Notes under the pieces: generated by a model
Told to the model about the DNA's origin: nothing
The model's database searches: none
What the model saw: only the letters and a program-made list of their open reading frames with translations
Part shown: positions 35,446 to 43,956 of the stretch, in pieces
Layout: the number at the start of each line of letters is the position of its first letter
How positions within the stretch are numbered: the first letter of the stretch is position 1
DNA from: Ensifer adhaerens
Lineage (GTDB): Bacteria > Pseudomonadota > Alphaproteobacteria > Rhizobiales > Rhizobiaceae
Length of the DNA: 64,000 nucleotides
Direction of reading: 5' to 3'
Assembly (NCBI RefSeq): GCF_002940685.1
Contig: NZ_PNFP01000026.1
Location: forward strand, 1 to 64,000
Position numbers and translations under genes: made by a program

Positions 35446-35724
35446 ATGAAAAACGAAGATCAAAAGGCGCATGCAAGTTTGCACCACGACCACAGCACGG
35501 GGGAGTCAAGAGGCTTTTGGCGCTCAAGAACTGCTATCGCGCTGACCGGCTTTCTCTTGATCGGCGGATTTCTGCTCGTTTCAGAGCATCGTCTTCACGT
35601 ACTCGGTTACCTTCCGTTCCTACTCGTGCTCGCTTGCCCACTCCTACATATGTTTCACGGGCACGGCAGCCATGGCGCGCATAGACACCGCTCGAAGCGC
35701 GACGAGCGAGCGCCCGAGGCATAG
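35446..35724 (+). CDS. DUF2933 small membrane protein
   Basis: 92 residues: His-rich N-terminus (HASLHHDHSTG), two hydrophobic helices (AIALTGFLLIGGFLLVSEHRL, LGYLPFLLVLACPLLHMF) and a His-rich tail (HGHGSHGAHRHRSKRD). It is a paralogue of the protein at 14176-14397 (shared LGxxPxLxLLACPLxHxFHG pattern). It lies between the decayed Spy copy and the ABC ATPase, suggesting it belongs to the exporter operon. Probable metal-binding membrane protein; mechanism unknown. Confidence 0.8.
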   Translation: MKNEDQKAHASLHHDHSTGESRGFWRSRTAIALTGFLLIGGFLLVSEHRLHVLGYLPFLLVLACPLLHMFHGHGSHGAHRHRSKRDERAPEA

Positions 35725-35753
35725 GATAGGATGTCGCCCATGTGGAGGCTGAG

Positions 35754-36461
35754 ATGGCGGAAACGATATTTCGTGCCCGGTCCCTCACGAGAACCTACCT
35801 GACCGGCGAAGTCGCCGTGCATGCCCTGCGCGATGTCAGTCTCGACATACAAGCGGGTGAACTGGTCGTCATGCTGGGGCCGTCAGGGAGCGGCAAGTCG
35901 ACATTGCTGAACATCATGGGCGGTCTCGATCGCCCGACGAGCGGGGAGCTCTTCTTCAAGGGGATTGAACTGACGGCGCTCTCCGAGCGTGAACTCACTC
36001 TCTACCGGCGTGAGCACGTCGGCGTTGTCTTCCAGTTCTACAATCTCATACCGAGCCTGACCGCCTACGAGAACGTGGCGTTGGTCACAGAAATATCTGC
36101 CAGTCCCATGCGGCCCGACGAGGCGCTGGCGCTTGTCGGGCTTGAGGCTCGGCGAAACCATTTCCCCGCCCAGCTCTCGGGCGGAGAACAGCAGCGAGTG
36201 GCCATCGCTCGGGCGATTGCCAAACGGCCGGAGGTGTTGCTCTGCGACGAGCCGACGGGAGCGCTGGACTCCAAGACGGGCATCCGCGTGATCGACGCGC
36301 TGGTCAACGTCAACACCCAGCTTGGAACCACGACGCTGATCATCACCCACAACGCCAGCATCCACGCGGTCGCCGACCGCGTGCTCTTCTTTGCCGACGG
36401 AACGATTTCGAAGATTCAGGTGAATGAACGGCGGCTCTCAGCCGCGGCGCTGACCTGGTGA
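35754..36461 (+). CDS. ABC exporter ATPase (LolD/MacB type)
   Basis: 235 residues with all ABC motifs: Walker [10 protein letters not shown]-loop [17 protein letters not shown], signature [15 protein letters not shown], Walker [15 protein letters not shown], and H-loop IITHNASIH. It belongs to the MacB/LolD/DevA group that powers FtsX-type permeases. ATG 35754 follows GGAGG; a GTG at 35742 is in frame. The permease gene starts four bases after its stop. A decayed copy is at 19268-19487. Confidence 0.92.
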   Translation: MAETIFRARSLTRTYLTGEVAVHALRDVSLDIQAGELVVMLGPSGSGKSTLLNIMGGLDRPTSGELFFKGIELTALSERELTLYRREHVGVVFQFYNLIPSLTAYENVALVTEISASPMRPDEALALVGLEARRNHFPAQLSGGEQQRVAIARAIAKRPEVLLCDEPTGALDSKTGIRVIDALVNVNTQLGTTTLIITHNASIHAVADRVLFFADGTISKIQVNERRLSAAALTW

Positions 36462-36464
36462 CAC

Positions 36465-38828
36465 ATGACCACGCTGGACACCAAACTGAAGCGGGATCTG
36501 CGGCGGCTCTGGGGGCAGGTCCTTGCCATCGCCCTGGTGATCGCCGGCGGCGTCGCATCCCTCGTTCTGTCGACCGGATCCTTCAGGTCGCTGGATGAGA
36601 CCCGTATCGCCTATTACGAACGGTACCAATTCGCTGACGTCTTCGCGGAGGTGACACGGGCGCCGAAGACGCTCGTCACGCGCATCGCCGAGATTTCCGG
36701 CGTCGCCGCCGTCGAAGCCCGGATCGCCAAACTCGCGCTTCTCGACATCCCGGAGTTCCCCGAACCCGCGACCGGGCGGTTCATCTCGCTTCCCGAAACC
36801 GGCTCCCCGCTGCTCAATCGGCTCTACATGCGAGCCGGACGTCTGCCTGGCGCGAACGACCTGGACGAGGTGGTGGTCAACGAGAGCTTCGCGAAGGCGC
36901 ATGGCTTCGGACCAGGTGACCGCTTCTCCGCCACCCTCAACGGCCGCAAGCGTGAGCTGACGATCGTCGGCATCGCATTGTCTCCGGAGTATGTCTATGC
37001 GATCGGCCCCGGCGACCGGATGCCCGACGATCGCCGCTTTGCGATCATCTGGATGTCGGAGCGCGCTCTGGCCGAGGTCTTCGGTTTGGAGGGCGCGTTC
37101 TCCTGGGTGAGCCTCAAGCTGATGCCGGATGCCGTGGAGACGGAAGTCATCGATGCGCTCGATGATCTGCTCGAGCCATACGGCGGCGGCGCAGCCTACG
37201 GACGGAAGTACCAGACCTCGCATGCCTATCTCGAGCACGGGCTCGACATGCTGCGGAACATGAGCCGCACGCTTCCGCCGATCTTCCTCGTCGTCAGCGC
37301 ATTCCTCGTGAACCTGACGCTCAGCCGACTCGTCGCACTTGAACGCGAGCAGATCGGCCTGCTCAAGGCGCTCGGGTACTTCGACACCAGCATTGTCGCC
37401 CACTACGCAAAATTCGTCGCCGTCGTCGCCCTGATCGGCATCGTCATCGGCAGCGCGGCGGGAACCTTGCTCGGCGTGTACGTGACAAGGCTGTTCGGTG
37501 ATTTCTACCGGTTCCCGTTCCTCGTCTTCGCCGACAGCCCCGACGTCTATCTCCTCGCTGCGCTCCTCAGCCTGTTCGCTGCGCTCGGAGGCGCTTTCCG
37601 ATCCCTTCGAGAGATCGTCTCGCTGGCCGCGGCGGTCGCGATGCAGCCTCCGGCTCCTCCGTCGTTCCAGCGCGCATTGTTCGGTCGGATGGAGCTTGGC
37701 TCTCTGCTGTCTCAACGCATGATGATGATGGTCAGGGGCATGGCGCGGAAGCCGATCCGGGCGGCACTGGCGACCCTCGGCATGGCGTTTGCGACAGCTA
37801 TTCTCGTGGTCTCGCTGTTCATCGGCAATGCCATGGAGGAGCTGGTCGACGTGACGTATTTCATGGCCGACCGCCAGGATGCGACGATCAGCTTTGCGGA
37901 GAAGCGCCCGGAGACGGTTGTGTTCGACGTGAGCAGGCTGCCCGGCGTGCTTGCCGCCGAGCCTTATCGGCAGGTCCCCATCCGGATCCGAAAGGGAAGC
38001 CTGGAACGCAGGACGCTGCTCTCAGGCAGGCCACCCGGAGCCGATCTCAGCCGGATCATCGACATCGATCTGCGCACGGTCAGCCTGCCGGAGACCGGAG
38101 TGGCGATTTCCGCGTATCTCGGGCGGCTTCTCGATGCGCGCGTGGGTGACACGGTCGAGGTGGACCTGCTCGACGGCCGGCGGCGGACCGTCGAATTGAC
38201 GGTAGCTGCCCTGGTGGAGGACTACTTCGGTATTGCCGCAATGATGGACGCTGGGGCCCTGTCCCGGCTGCTGCGCGAGGCTCCGACCGCGAACGGCGTC
38301 CATCTCAGCGTGGACGACGGCAAGCTTGATCTGCTCTACGAGGCTATCAAACAGATGCCGACCGTTGCCGGCGTGGCGTTGCAGCGTGTGTCCCTCGTGA
38401 ACTTCCGCCAGAGCCTCGCGATCATCGTGACGACAATGGCGGGCATCTACACAGGGCTGTCCATCGTGATCGCCTTCGGCGTCGTCTACAACAGCGCACG
38501 CATCTCGCTTTCGGAGCATGCACGGGAACTCGCGACGCTGCGGGTCCTTGGCTTCAGCCAGGGCGAGACGATGCGCATCCTGCTTCTCGAACTGTCAGTC
38601 ATCGTCGCCCTCGCACAGCCGCCGGGCTGGGCGATCGGCTATGGCCTCTCATGGCTCATGAACAAGCAGCTCGCCGGAGAGCTCATGCGCGTACCTCTCG
38701 TTGTCGAGAACCTCACCTACGTGCTGGCGACCACGATCATTTTTGTTGCGGCGCTGATCTCGGCGCTTGTCGTCGGACGCCGGGTCTACGCGCTCGACCT
38801 TGTGGCAGTCCTCAAAACTCGGGAATAG
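36465..38828 (+). CDS. FtsX-like ABC permease
   Basis: 787 residues. One N-terminal helix (VLAIALVIAGGVASLVLSTGSF), a large periplasmic domain, three helices with the FtsX core (FLVVSAFLVNLTLSRLVALEREQIGLLKALGYFDTSIVAHYAKFVAVVALIGIVIGSAAG), a second periplasmic domain and a second FtsX unit (IVIAFGVVYNSARISLSEHARELATLRVLGFSQGE). The two-unit arrangement with long periplasmic domains fits MacB-like or lipoprotein/lipid-handling exporters that do not move substrate through the membrane in the classical way. It sits between the ATPase and the adaptor gene. The substrate is not evident. Confidence 0.9.
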   Translation: MTTLDTKLKRDLRRLWGQVLAIALVIAGGVASLVLSTGSFRSLDETRIAYYERYQFADVFAEVTRAPKTLVTRIAEISGVAAVEARIAKLALLDIPEFPEPATGRFISLPETGSPLLNRLYMRAGRLPGANDLDEVVVNESFAKAHGFGPGDRFSATLNGRKRELTIVGIALSPEYVYAIGPGDRMPDDRRFAIIWMSERALAEVFGLEGAFSWVSLKLMPDAVETEVIDALDDLLEPYGGGAAYGRKYQTSHAYLEHGLDMLRNMSRTLPPIFLVVSAFLVNLTLSRLVALEREQIGLLKALGYFDTSIVAHYAKFVAVVALIGIVIGSAAGTLLGVYVTRLFGDFYRFPFLVFADSPDVYLLAALLSLFAALGGAFRSLREIVSLAAAVAMQPPAPPSFQRALFGRMELGSLLSQRMMMMVRGMARKPIRAALATLGMAFATAILVVSLFIGNAMEELVDVTYFMADRQDATISFAEKRPETVVFDVSRLPGVLAAEPYRQVPIRIRKGSLERRTLLSGRPPGADLSRIIDIDLRTVSLPETGVAISAYLGRLLDARVGDTVEVDLLDGRRRTVELTVAALVEDYFGIAAMMDAGALSRLLREAPTANGVHLSVDDGKLDLLYEAIKQMPTVAGVALQRVSLVNFRQSLAIIVTTMAGIYTGLSIVIAFGVVYNSARISLSEHARELATLRVLGFSQGETMRILLLELSVIVALAQPPGWAIGYGLSWLMNKQLAGELMRVPLVVENLTYVLATTIIFVAALISALVVGRRVYALDLVAVLKTRE

Positions 38829-38832
38829 GACC

Positions 38833-40068
38833 ATGCAGCGGAACTGGTTGAAACGGGTCGGGTGGCTTGGAGCGATGGGGGCGGCGGCGGTCGCTGTCGC
38901 GTGGTTCGCCTGGCCGCGGCCGGTCCCCGTCGACACGGCGCAGGCGGCGAGGGGGCCGATGGCGGTTACGGTCGATGAGGAGGCAAGAACACGCGTCCGG
39001 CACGTCTACACCGTGTCCGCTCCGGTTGCCGGAAAGGTTCTGCGGATATCCAGGCCTGATGGCCATGATGGGACTTCCCTCCACGTCGGCGACGCAGTGG
39101 TCGAGGGGAGGACGACCGTCGCGGTCATGCAGCCGATGCCCCCTGGTCTACTCGATGTCCGTTCCCGCGCGGAACTGGAGGCCGCTCTCGTCGCTGCAAA
39201 CGCTGTCGTGACCCTGGCTGAGGCGGAGATCCACCGCATCGATGCAGCGGTCAGCTTCGCTCGCACCGAGCTTGCACGTGCGGAGGGACTCGCACGCAGC
39301 AACACGATCCCTGCACGGGATCTGGAAAAGGCGAGATTCGATCTCGAGACCATCGAAGCGCAACTCGCGACGGCGAAGGCACAGCTCGAGGTGCGACGTC
39401 GGGAGCAGGCGGTGGCGTCGGCGCGCCTTCTCGAGTCCGGAACGGATGCCGGCACCAATCTGGACTGCTGCGTCAAAGTCAGCGCGCCCGAAAGCGGCCG
39501 TGTGCTCAGGATCGTCCAGCAGGACGAAGCAGTTGTTCAAGTCGGAGCGCCACTTGTCCAGATCGGCGACCCGAGAGATCTCGAGATCGTCGCGGATTTC
39601 CTCTCGACCGAGGCCGTCCAGATCAGGAGCGGCGCCACGGTGACCGTTGACGGCTGGGGTGGACCGGTGCTGCGCGGCCGCGTGGTGCGCGTCGACCCGG
39701 CAGGCTTCGCCAAAGTCTCCGCCCTCGGGATCGAGGAACAGCGCGTCGGCACTGTCATCGATCTCGTCGATCCGCCCGAATCCTGGGAACGGCTGGGTCA
39801 CGACTTCCGCGTCATCGTTCATGTGGCCATCTGGGAGTCAAAAGATGCCCTTACATTACCTGTTAGTGCCCTGTTCCGGCGAGGAGACGACTGGGCCGTC
39901 TTTGCGGTCAAGGACGGTCGTGCCCGTGCCACGGTCGTGCGCACTGGACAGCGAAACAGCAAACTGGTGGAAGTGCTATCCGGGCTTTCGCCGGGTGATC
40001 GGGTCGTGTTGCATCCGAGCGACCGCGTAGTCGACGGCACGGCGGTCGCGGAGCGGGAGCCGCGCTGA
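38833..40068 (+). CDS. HlyD/MFP-type periplasmic adaptor of the ABC exporter
   Basis: 411 residues from ATG 38833 (ATAGGA upstream, four bases after the permease stop). One N-terminal anchor helix (GWLGAMGAAAVAVAWFAWP), lipoyl-like half (VYTVSAPVAGKVLRI), a long helical hairpin (AALVAANAVVTLAEAEIHRIDAAVSFARTELARAEGLARS...), second lipoyl half (VSAPESGRVLRIVQQDEAVV) and beta-barrel. It would link the permease to an outer-membrane channel; the TolC-like protein at 9799 is a possible partner. The C-terminal barrel is of ordinary length. Confidence 0.9.
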   Translation: MQRNWLKRVGWLGAMGAAAVAVAWFAWPRPVPVDTAQAARGPMAVTVDEEARTRVRHVYTVSAPVAGKVLRISRPDGHDGTSLHVGDAVVEGRTTVAVMQPMPPGLLDVRSRAELEAALVAANAVVTLAEAEIHRIDAAVSFARTELARAEGLARSNTIPARDLEKARFDLETIEAQLATAKAQLEVRRREQAVASARLLESGTDAGTNLDCCVKVSAPESGRVLRIVQQDEAVVQVGAPLVQIGDPRDLEIVADFLSTEAVQIRSGATVTVDGWGGPVLRGRVVRVDPAGFAKVSALGIEEQRVGTVIDLVDPPESWERLGHDFRVIVHVAIWESKDALTLPVSALFRRGDDWAVFAVKDGRARATVVRTGQRNSKLVEVLSGLSPGDRVVLHPSDRVVDGTAVAEREPR

Positions 40069-40144
40069 CGGCACTGGGTCCGCACCGCTCCAGAGCGCTC
40101 GGGTCCGAGCTGGTCACTTCGGTGAATTGAGGATGGAAACCTTG

Positions 40145-40195
40145 ATGAACGATATGATGGGCAGCGGCATGATGCGGGGCAGGGCTCGGCTCTAC
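40145..40195 (+). pseudogene. Truncated start of a Met-rich small gene
   Basis: ATG AAC GAT ATG ATG GGC AGC then GGCATGATGCGG encodes MNDMMGSGMMRG, the kind of N-terminus seen in small copper-associated membrane (SHOCT-like) proteins. After about a dozen codons the frame runs into the convergent MerR gene without the expected transmembrane helix. It appears to have been cut off when the MerR unit was joined here. Confidence 0.3.
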
Positions 40196-40575
40196 AAATC
40201 GAAGGATGCTAGGATCGGACAAGGACCTGACTTGTCCGTGGCGCATTCCCCTACGAGCCGCTGCAACGCTTCCCGCGCCCGCTGAAGTTCGGCGATCCTG
40301 GCGTCCAGAGCATCGATGCGGTTCCTCGCGAGGTTCCGCGCTCTCTCCCGGTCTTGCCCGGAGTCCAGATCGAGAAGCTCCTTGATCTCCTCGAGAGTGA
40401 AACCAGCCGTCTGCGCCTGCCTGATAAACAGCAGCCGCCGCACGTCCTCGTTGCCGTAGCGGCGCGCTCCCTCAGACCGTCGTGGCGTGTCCAGTATCCC
40501 CCGCCGCTGATAGTAGCGGATCGTCTCTACCCCGACATTTCCGGCTGCTGCAAGTTTTCCGATCGTCATCCGCAT
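40192..40575 (-). CDS. MerR-family regulator, CueR-like metal loop
   Basis: 127 residues from ATG 40575. N-terminal MerR winged helix (MTIGKLAAAGNVGVETIRYYQRRGIL, GARRYGNEDVRRLLFIRQAQTAGFTLEEIKELL), long dimer helix, and a C-terminal loop with C-x7-C (CATDKSGPC, then PILASF). The C-x7-C spacing is that of Cu(I)-sensing CueR; MerR has a longer spacing plus a third cysteine in the dimer helix that is absent here. Divergent from a glutaredoxin-MauE fusion gene, with a mer-like operator between. The metal sensed (Cu, Zn, other) cannot be decided from sequence. Confidence 0.85.
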   Translation of the reverse strand: MRMTIGKLAAAGNVGVETIRYYQRRGILDTPRRSEGARRYGNEDVRRLLFIRQAQTAGFTLEEIKELLDLDSGQDRERARNLARNRIDALDARIAELQRAREALQRLVGECATDKSGPCPILASFDL

Positions 40576-40581
40576 GGGCTC

Positions 40582-40613
40582 TTGACTCCGTACCATGGTA
40601 CGGAACGTATTGT
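40582..40613 (+). promoter_or_regulatory. MerR-type operator-promoter
   Basis: TTGACT (40582-40587), a 20-base spacer holding the perfect palindrome CCGTACCATGGTACGG (40588-40603), then TATTGT (40608-40613). The overlong spacer with a central palindrome is diagnostic of MerR-type activation. The half-site CCGTAC is that of mercury mer operators. It drives the gene at 40651. Confidence 0.82.
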
Positions 40614-40650
40614 CTTGCCAACGGTTTCACAAGATTGAAGGAGACGTGAA

Positions 40651-41439
40651 ATGTTGGACAAGCCGAACCCAGGACACCTGTCGAAGAAGGCGGTTCTCTA
40701 CCGCATGGTGATGGCCGAGCATACGTGCCCCTACGGCTTGAAGGCGAAGGACCTGCTGAAGCGGTCGGGTTATGAAGTCGAGGACCGTCACTTGACGACC
40801 CGCGCGGAGACGGACGCCTTCAAGGCACAACACGGAGTGGCGACGACACCGCAGGTGTTCATCGGCGAACACAGGGTCGGAGGGTACGACGACCTTCGCA
40901 GGTTCCTTGGGAAGCCCGTCGCGGACCCCAATGCCACGAGCTACCGCCCTGTGATCGTCCTGTTCGCTTTGACCGCCCTGATGGCAATGGCCGCCAGCTA
41001 CGCAGCCGACGGCAGCCCGTTCACACTGCGCGCGGCTGAATGGTTCATCGCCTTCTCGATGGTCGTCCTTGCCTTGCTGAAGCTCCAGAACGTCGAGAGT
41101 TTCGCAACGATGTTCCTGAACTATGACTTGCTGGCGAAGCGCTGGATTCCTTACAGCTACATCTACCCCTATGCCGAAGGCCTGGCCGGGGTCCTGATGA
41201 TAGCGGGAGCACTGAACGGGCTGTCGGTTCCGGTTGCGCTTTTCATCGGCACGGTGGGAGCCGCATCGGTCTTCAAGGCGGTCTACATCGACAAGCGGGA
41301 GCTGAAGTGCGCGTGCGTCGGCGGGTCTAGCAACGTTCCTCTCGGCTTCATCTCGCTCACGGAGAACCTGATGATGATCGCCATGGCCATCTGGATGGCG
41401 GCAGCTTCGCTCGGCATCGCTGTCGGGCACGCCATGTAG
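40651..41439 (+). CDS. Glutaredoxin fused to a MauE/DoxX-like membrane domain
   Basis: 262 residues. Residues about 10-90 are a glutaredoxin (HTCPYGLKAKDLLKRSGYEVEDRHL, TTPQVFIGEHRVGGYDDL; active site CPYG, with only the first cysteine). The rest has four helices like MauE/DoxD (VIVLFALTALMAMAASYA, LALLKLQNVESFATMFLNYDLLAKRWIPYSYIYPYAEGLAGVLMIAG), and a CACVGG motif typical of MauE-like thiol proteins. The start has AAGGAG. Behind the MerR promoter, so probably induced by a thiol-reactive metal. A role in thiol redox at the membrane is inferred from the domains. Confidence 0.85.
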   Translation: MLDKPNPGHLSKKAVLYRMVMAEHTCPYGLKAKDLLKRSGYEVEDRHLTTRAETDAFKAQHGVATTPQVFIGEHRVGGYDDLRRFLGKPVADPNATSYRPVIVLFALTALMAMAASYAADGSPFTLRAAEWFIAFSMVVLALLKLQNVESFATMFLNYDLLAKRWIPYSYIYPYAEGLAGVLMIAGALNGLSVPVALFIGTVGAASVFKAVYIDKRELKCACVGGSSNVPLGFISLTENLMMIAMAIWMAAASLGIAVGHAM

Positions 41440-41723
41440 TCTCCCAGCGCTCAATACCGATCGGTGCCACTTCACACGAGGAAGCAGTACCGATCGGTAG
41501 ATGTCCCGCAGCGGCCCAGCAACCTCGCTGGCCGCGGCATTGCATTGTCGGAAACAAGCCTCTAGTCTTTGATTAGTCGTCAGGCGGACCGGACGGCTAA
41601 GAAGATGAGGCAGCCGAAACTGCCCGAAGAATCTCCAAGCGGTATCCAAGCCGCCCGCCATTTTCCCTTGTGAACCGAGCGAGCGTCGTTTCTGGCGCGG
41701 CTCATGGCTATTTGGAGATGACA

Positions 41724-42488
41724 ATGAAATATGCCCTCGTAGAAGGAATCCGTCTGGAGGCGACGGCAGGCGTTCGCGGCACTTGCCCCGGATGCTCCTC
41801 GCCCATGATCCCCAAGTGCGGTCACAAACGACTGCACCATTGGGCTCATAAAAGTACCGTCGCCTGTGACCACTGGTGGGAGCCGGAAACGGAATGGCAT
41901 CGCGGCTGGAAGAACCAGTTCCCTGCGGAGTGGCAGGAGATTAGACATGCAGCGAGCAACGCCGACGTTCACATAGCCGACGTCAAAACGACGAGTGGTA
42001 GCGTGCTTGAGTTCCAGTATTCAGCTATCTCTCCGGAGGAAAGGGCCTCTCGCGAGGCCTTCTATGGCCGCATGGTGTGGATCGTGAACGGCAATCGGCT
42101 GAAACGCGATCTGCCGTCATTCCAAGAGGCGCTGACCTATGCTCCATCAGCGGAGACTAAGGCACGCGCATGGCTTCTGTCGGATCAGACCTCGGCGATC
42201 ATCGGACGCTGGAGGGGAGGCAGTCACCCCGTGTTCCTGGATTTCGGCGATGCTGACTTTTCGTCGCCTTGGCTGCCTTCCACGGGATTGATTTGGTGGC
42301 TGGCCTACATTCCCCGCGGGCGCGTCATCGCGACGCCTGTCCACCGCCAGAGTGTCATCGACCATTTCCTCTCCGGCGCGCCTATACGCGGCTTTGCCAA
42401 GCCCACGCCGCCTCCGTCTCGGCGATCGGGATTGCCAGGTTTCCAGGCATATCGCGCGAGGAATGATGCCCGCCGGTGGAGGTTCTGA
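41724..42488 (+). CDS. CoiA-like nuclease-domain protein
   Basis: 254 residues. N-terminus with zinc-type cysteines (CPGCSSPMIPKC) and HHWAHK, followed by ETEWHRGWKNQF and a restriction-endonuclease-like core with HIADVKTTSGSVLEFQYSAISPEE: the D...ExQ pattern of CoiA-family nucleases. In competent bacteria CoiA promotes recombination of incoming DNA. Here, among defence-like genes, it may be a nuclease acting on foreign DNA, which is inference. GGAG precedes ATG 41724. The C-terminus (residues 150-254) is Pro/Arg-rich and not recognised. Confidence 0.72.
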   Translation: MKYALVEGIRLEATAGVRGTCPGCSSPMIPKCGHKRLHHWAHKSTVACDHWWEPETEWHRGWKNQFPAEWQEIRHAASNADVHIADVKTTSGSVLEFQYSAISPEERASREAFYGRMVWIVNGNRLKRDLPSFQEALTYAPSAETKARAWLLSDQTSAIIGRWRGGSHPVFLDFGDADFSSPWLPSTGLIWWLAYIPRGRVIATPVHRQSVIDHFLSGAPIRGFAKPTPPPSRRSGLPGFQAYRARNDARRWRF

Positions 42489-42703
42489 CCAAGCGCCGGC
42501 AATCAAGAGGCAATGCCTTGGCGGATTTCGATCCGCCAAGGCAGCGTCGCATCACCGAACCTTACGAAGCTTGGCAATGGTGCCATAGGCATCGGTCAAG
42601 GCTTCACGACAACAGGGCAGTTCGGCGCGGTTATACTTTTCGCTGGATACGTCGAGTGCTCGCAACAGGTGTTCGGCGACGTCCAACACGGGCGGCCTTT
42701 TTC

Positions 42704-42961
42704 CTAGCGCGGCAATCGACCTATCAGCACGACATTGTCGGTGCGGTTGCCACAGTCACAGCGGAGCCGGCTGCGCAGATTCATCAGGTATTGATCGCCC
42801 CAACGTGCCATCACAGCGTCTTTGTTAACCCAGCCTATGCGACCGCATGCGGCGCAACGCGCACCCAACACTTCCCATTCCTGTAGGCCCTTGATTGTAT
42901 TGTACATCGCCGGGTTATGCTCGACGTACGACGACGGCGGGAATGGTGCTTTCAGTCTCAT
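42704..42961 (-). CDS. Small zinc-ribbon-like protein
   Basis: 85 residues from ATG 42961. Cysteines in CAACGRIG and LRCDCGNR make a C-x2-C...C-x-C zinc-ribbon-like set. Between them is WVNKDAVMARWGDQYLMNLRSRL. No family name comes to mind; similar short proteins occur in rhizobial chromosomes. It is isolated, with 215 bases of empty sequence to CoiA-like and 278 to the next gene. Function unknown. Confidence 0.6.
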   Translation of the reverse strand: MRLKAPFPPSSYVEHNPAMYNTIKGLQEWEVLGARCAACGRIGWVNKDAVMARWGDQYLMNLRSRLRCDCGNRTDNVVLIGRLPR

Positions 42962-43239
42962 TGCTCTTGCTCTGTCTCGGCAAGAACAAAAATAGGAACA
43001 TATTCCCACGTTAGTCAAGCGGCTTGCTGATCGTAGTCGCAAGATCCTGACGAACTGTCGGTGCACGGTTCGATGCGGAAGCCGCGCGAACTTCTGGACA
43101 CCATGGCCGTGGCGCCGGAATTCGCACAGTTCCGCTTAAGCTTCGAGGCAGCCAAGCCTACTATGAGACTCGAACTCGCGGCACGGGCATATTCCCGCGA
43201 CTCGTGAATCCTCGAAGGATCGGAGCAAGAGGTCGTGCA

Positions 43240-43812
43240 ATGAACCTTGAAGAAGTGGATGCCTCGGCGTGGTCGAGCCTAGAATCCGCGGCGAAAGACC
43301 CGCAGTCGGGGTTTAGGTTCATCAACCTGTGCTCTGTGGATGTGGCAGGCCGTCCGCAGGCGCGCATGGTCGTGCTCCGGCGCGCGGACACGGCGGCTCG
43401 CCTTCTCGACGTTCATACCGATACACGTAGCCCGAAATGGCTCGAATTGTCCCGAAATCCCTTCGTCACCATTCTCGGCTTCTGCGCATCGACGCGAATC
43501 CAACTCCGCCTTGCTGGAACCACGCGACTTCATTCCCCTGGCAGCGATCTCGCCGAAAAGGCATGGAGTGAGCTTTCCGCCTGGACGCGACGCACCTACG
43601 CGGGCGGCCCGCCGGGAGATGAGCTCAGTGACGATGAAACGGTTCCGGTCGTGGCGGGGGATGAAGCGTCCGGGAAGGCCTTCTTCGGCGTTGTAAGCTT
43701 CCGCGCCGAGTCCCTGGACTGGTTCGAGCTACGGCGCGCTGACAACCGTCGCGCCGGTTTCGAATATAGCCATCTCGGCGCGCTGGTGGCCTCCCGATGG
43801 ATCAATCCCTGA
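43240..43812 (+). CDS. Pyridoxamine 5'-phosphate oxidase-like flavin protein
   Basis: 190 residues of the PNPOx-like FMN-binding split-barrel family: FRFINLCSVDVAGRPQARMVVLRRAD, LDVHTDTRSPKWLELSRNPFVTILGFCASTRIQLRLAGTTRLH, and the end FFGVVSFRAESLDWFELRRADNRRAGFEY. It lacks the full substrate pocket of PdxH, so the substrate is unknown. AAGAGG precedes the start. No functional link to neighbours is visible. Confidence 0.83.
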   Translation: MNLEEVDASAWSSLESAAKDPQSGFRFINLCSVDVAGRPQARMVVLRRADTAARLLDVHTDTRSPKWLELSRNPFVTILGFCASTRIQLRLAGTTRLHSPGSDLAEKAWSELSAWTRRTYAGGPPGDELSDDETVPVVAGDEASGKAFFGVVSFRAESLDWFELRRADNRRAGFEYSHLGALVASRWINP

Positions 43813-43956
43813 GCCTGAACTATGCTTGAGCAACGGGCCGAGCTCAAAGACGGTGACCCTGACGATTACGAAGACTTACAACTTTTTGAAGATTAAATGA
43901 AATCACCAGTTTAAATAGTGGTTTTTCAACTGAAAGTCCTATTTTATATTTCAGTA

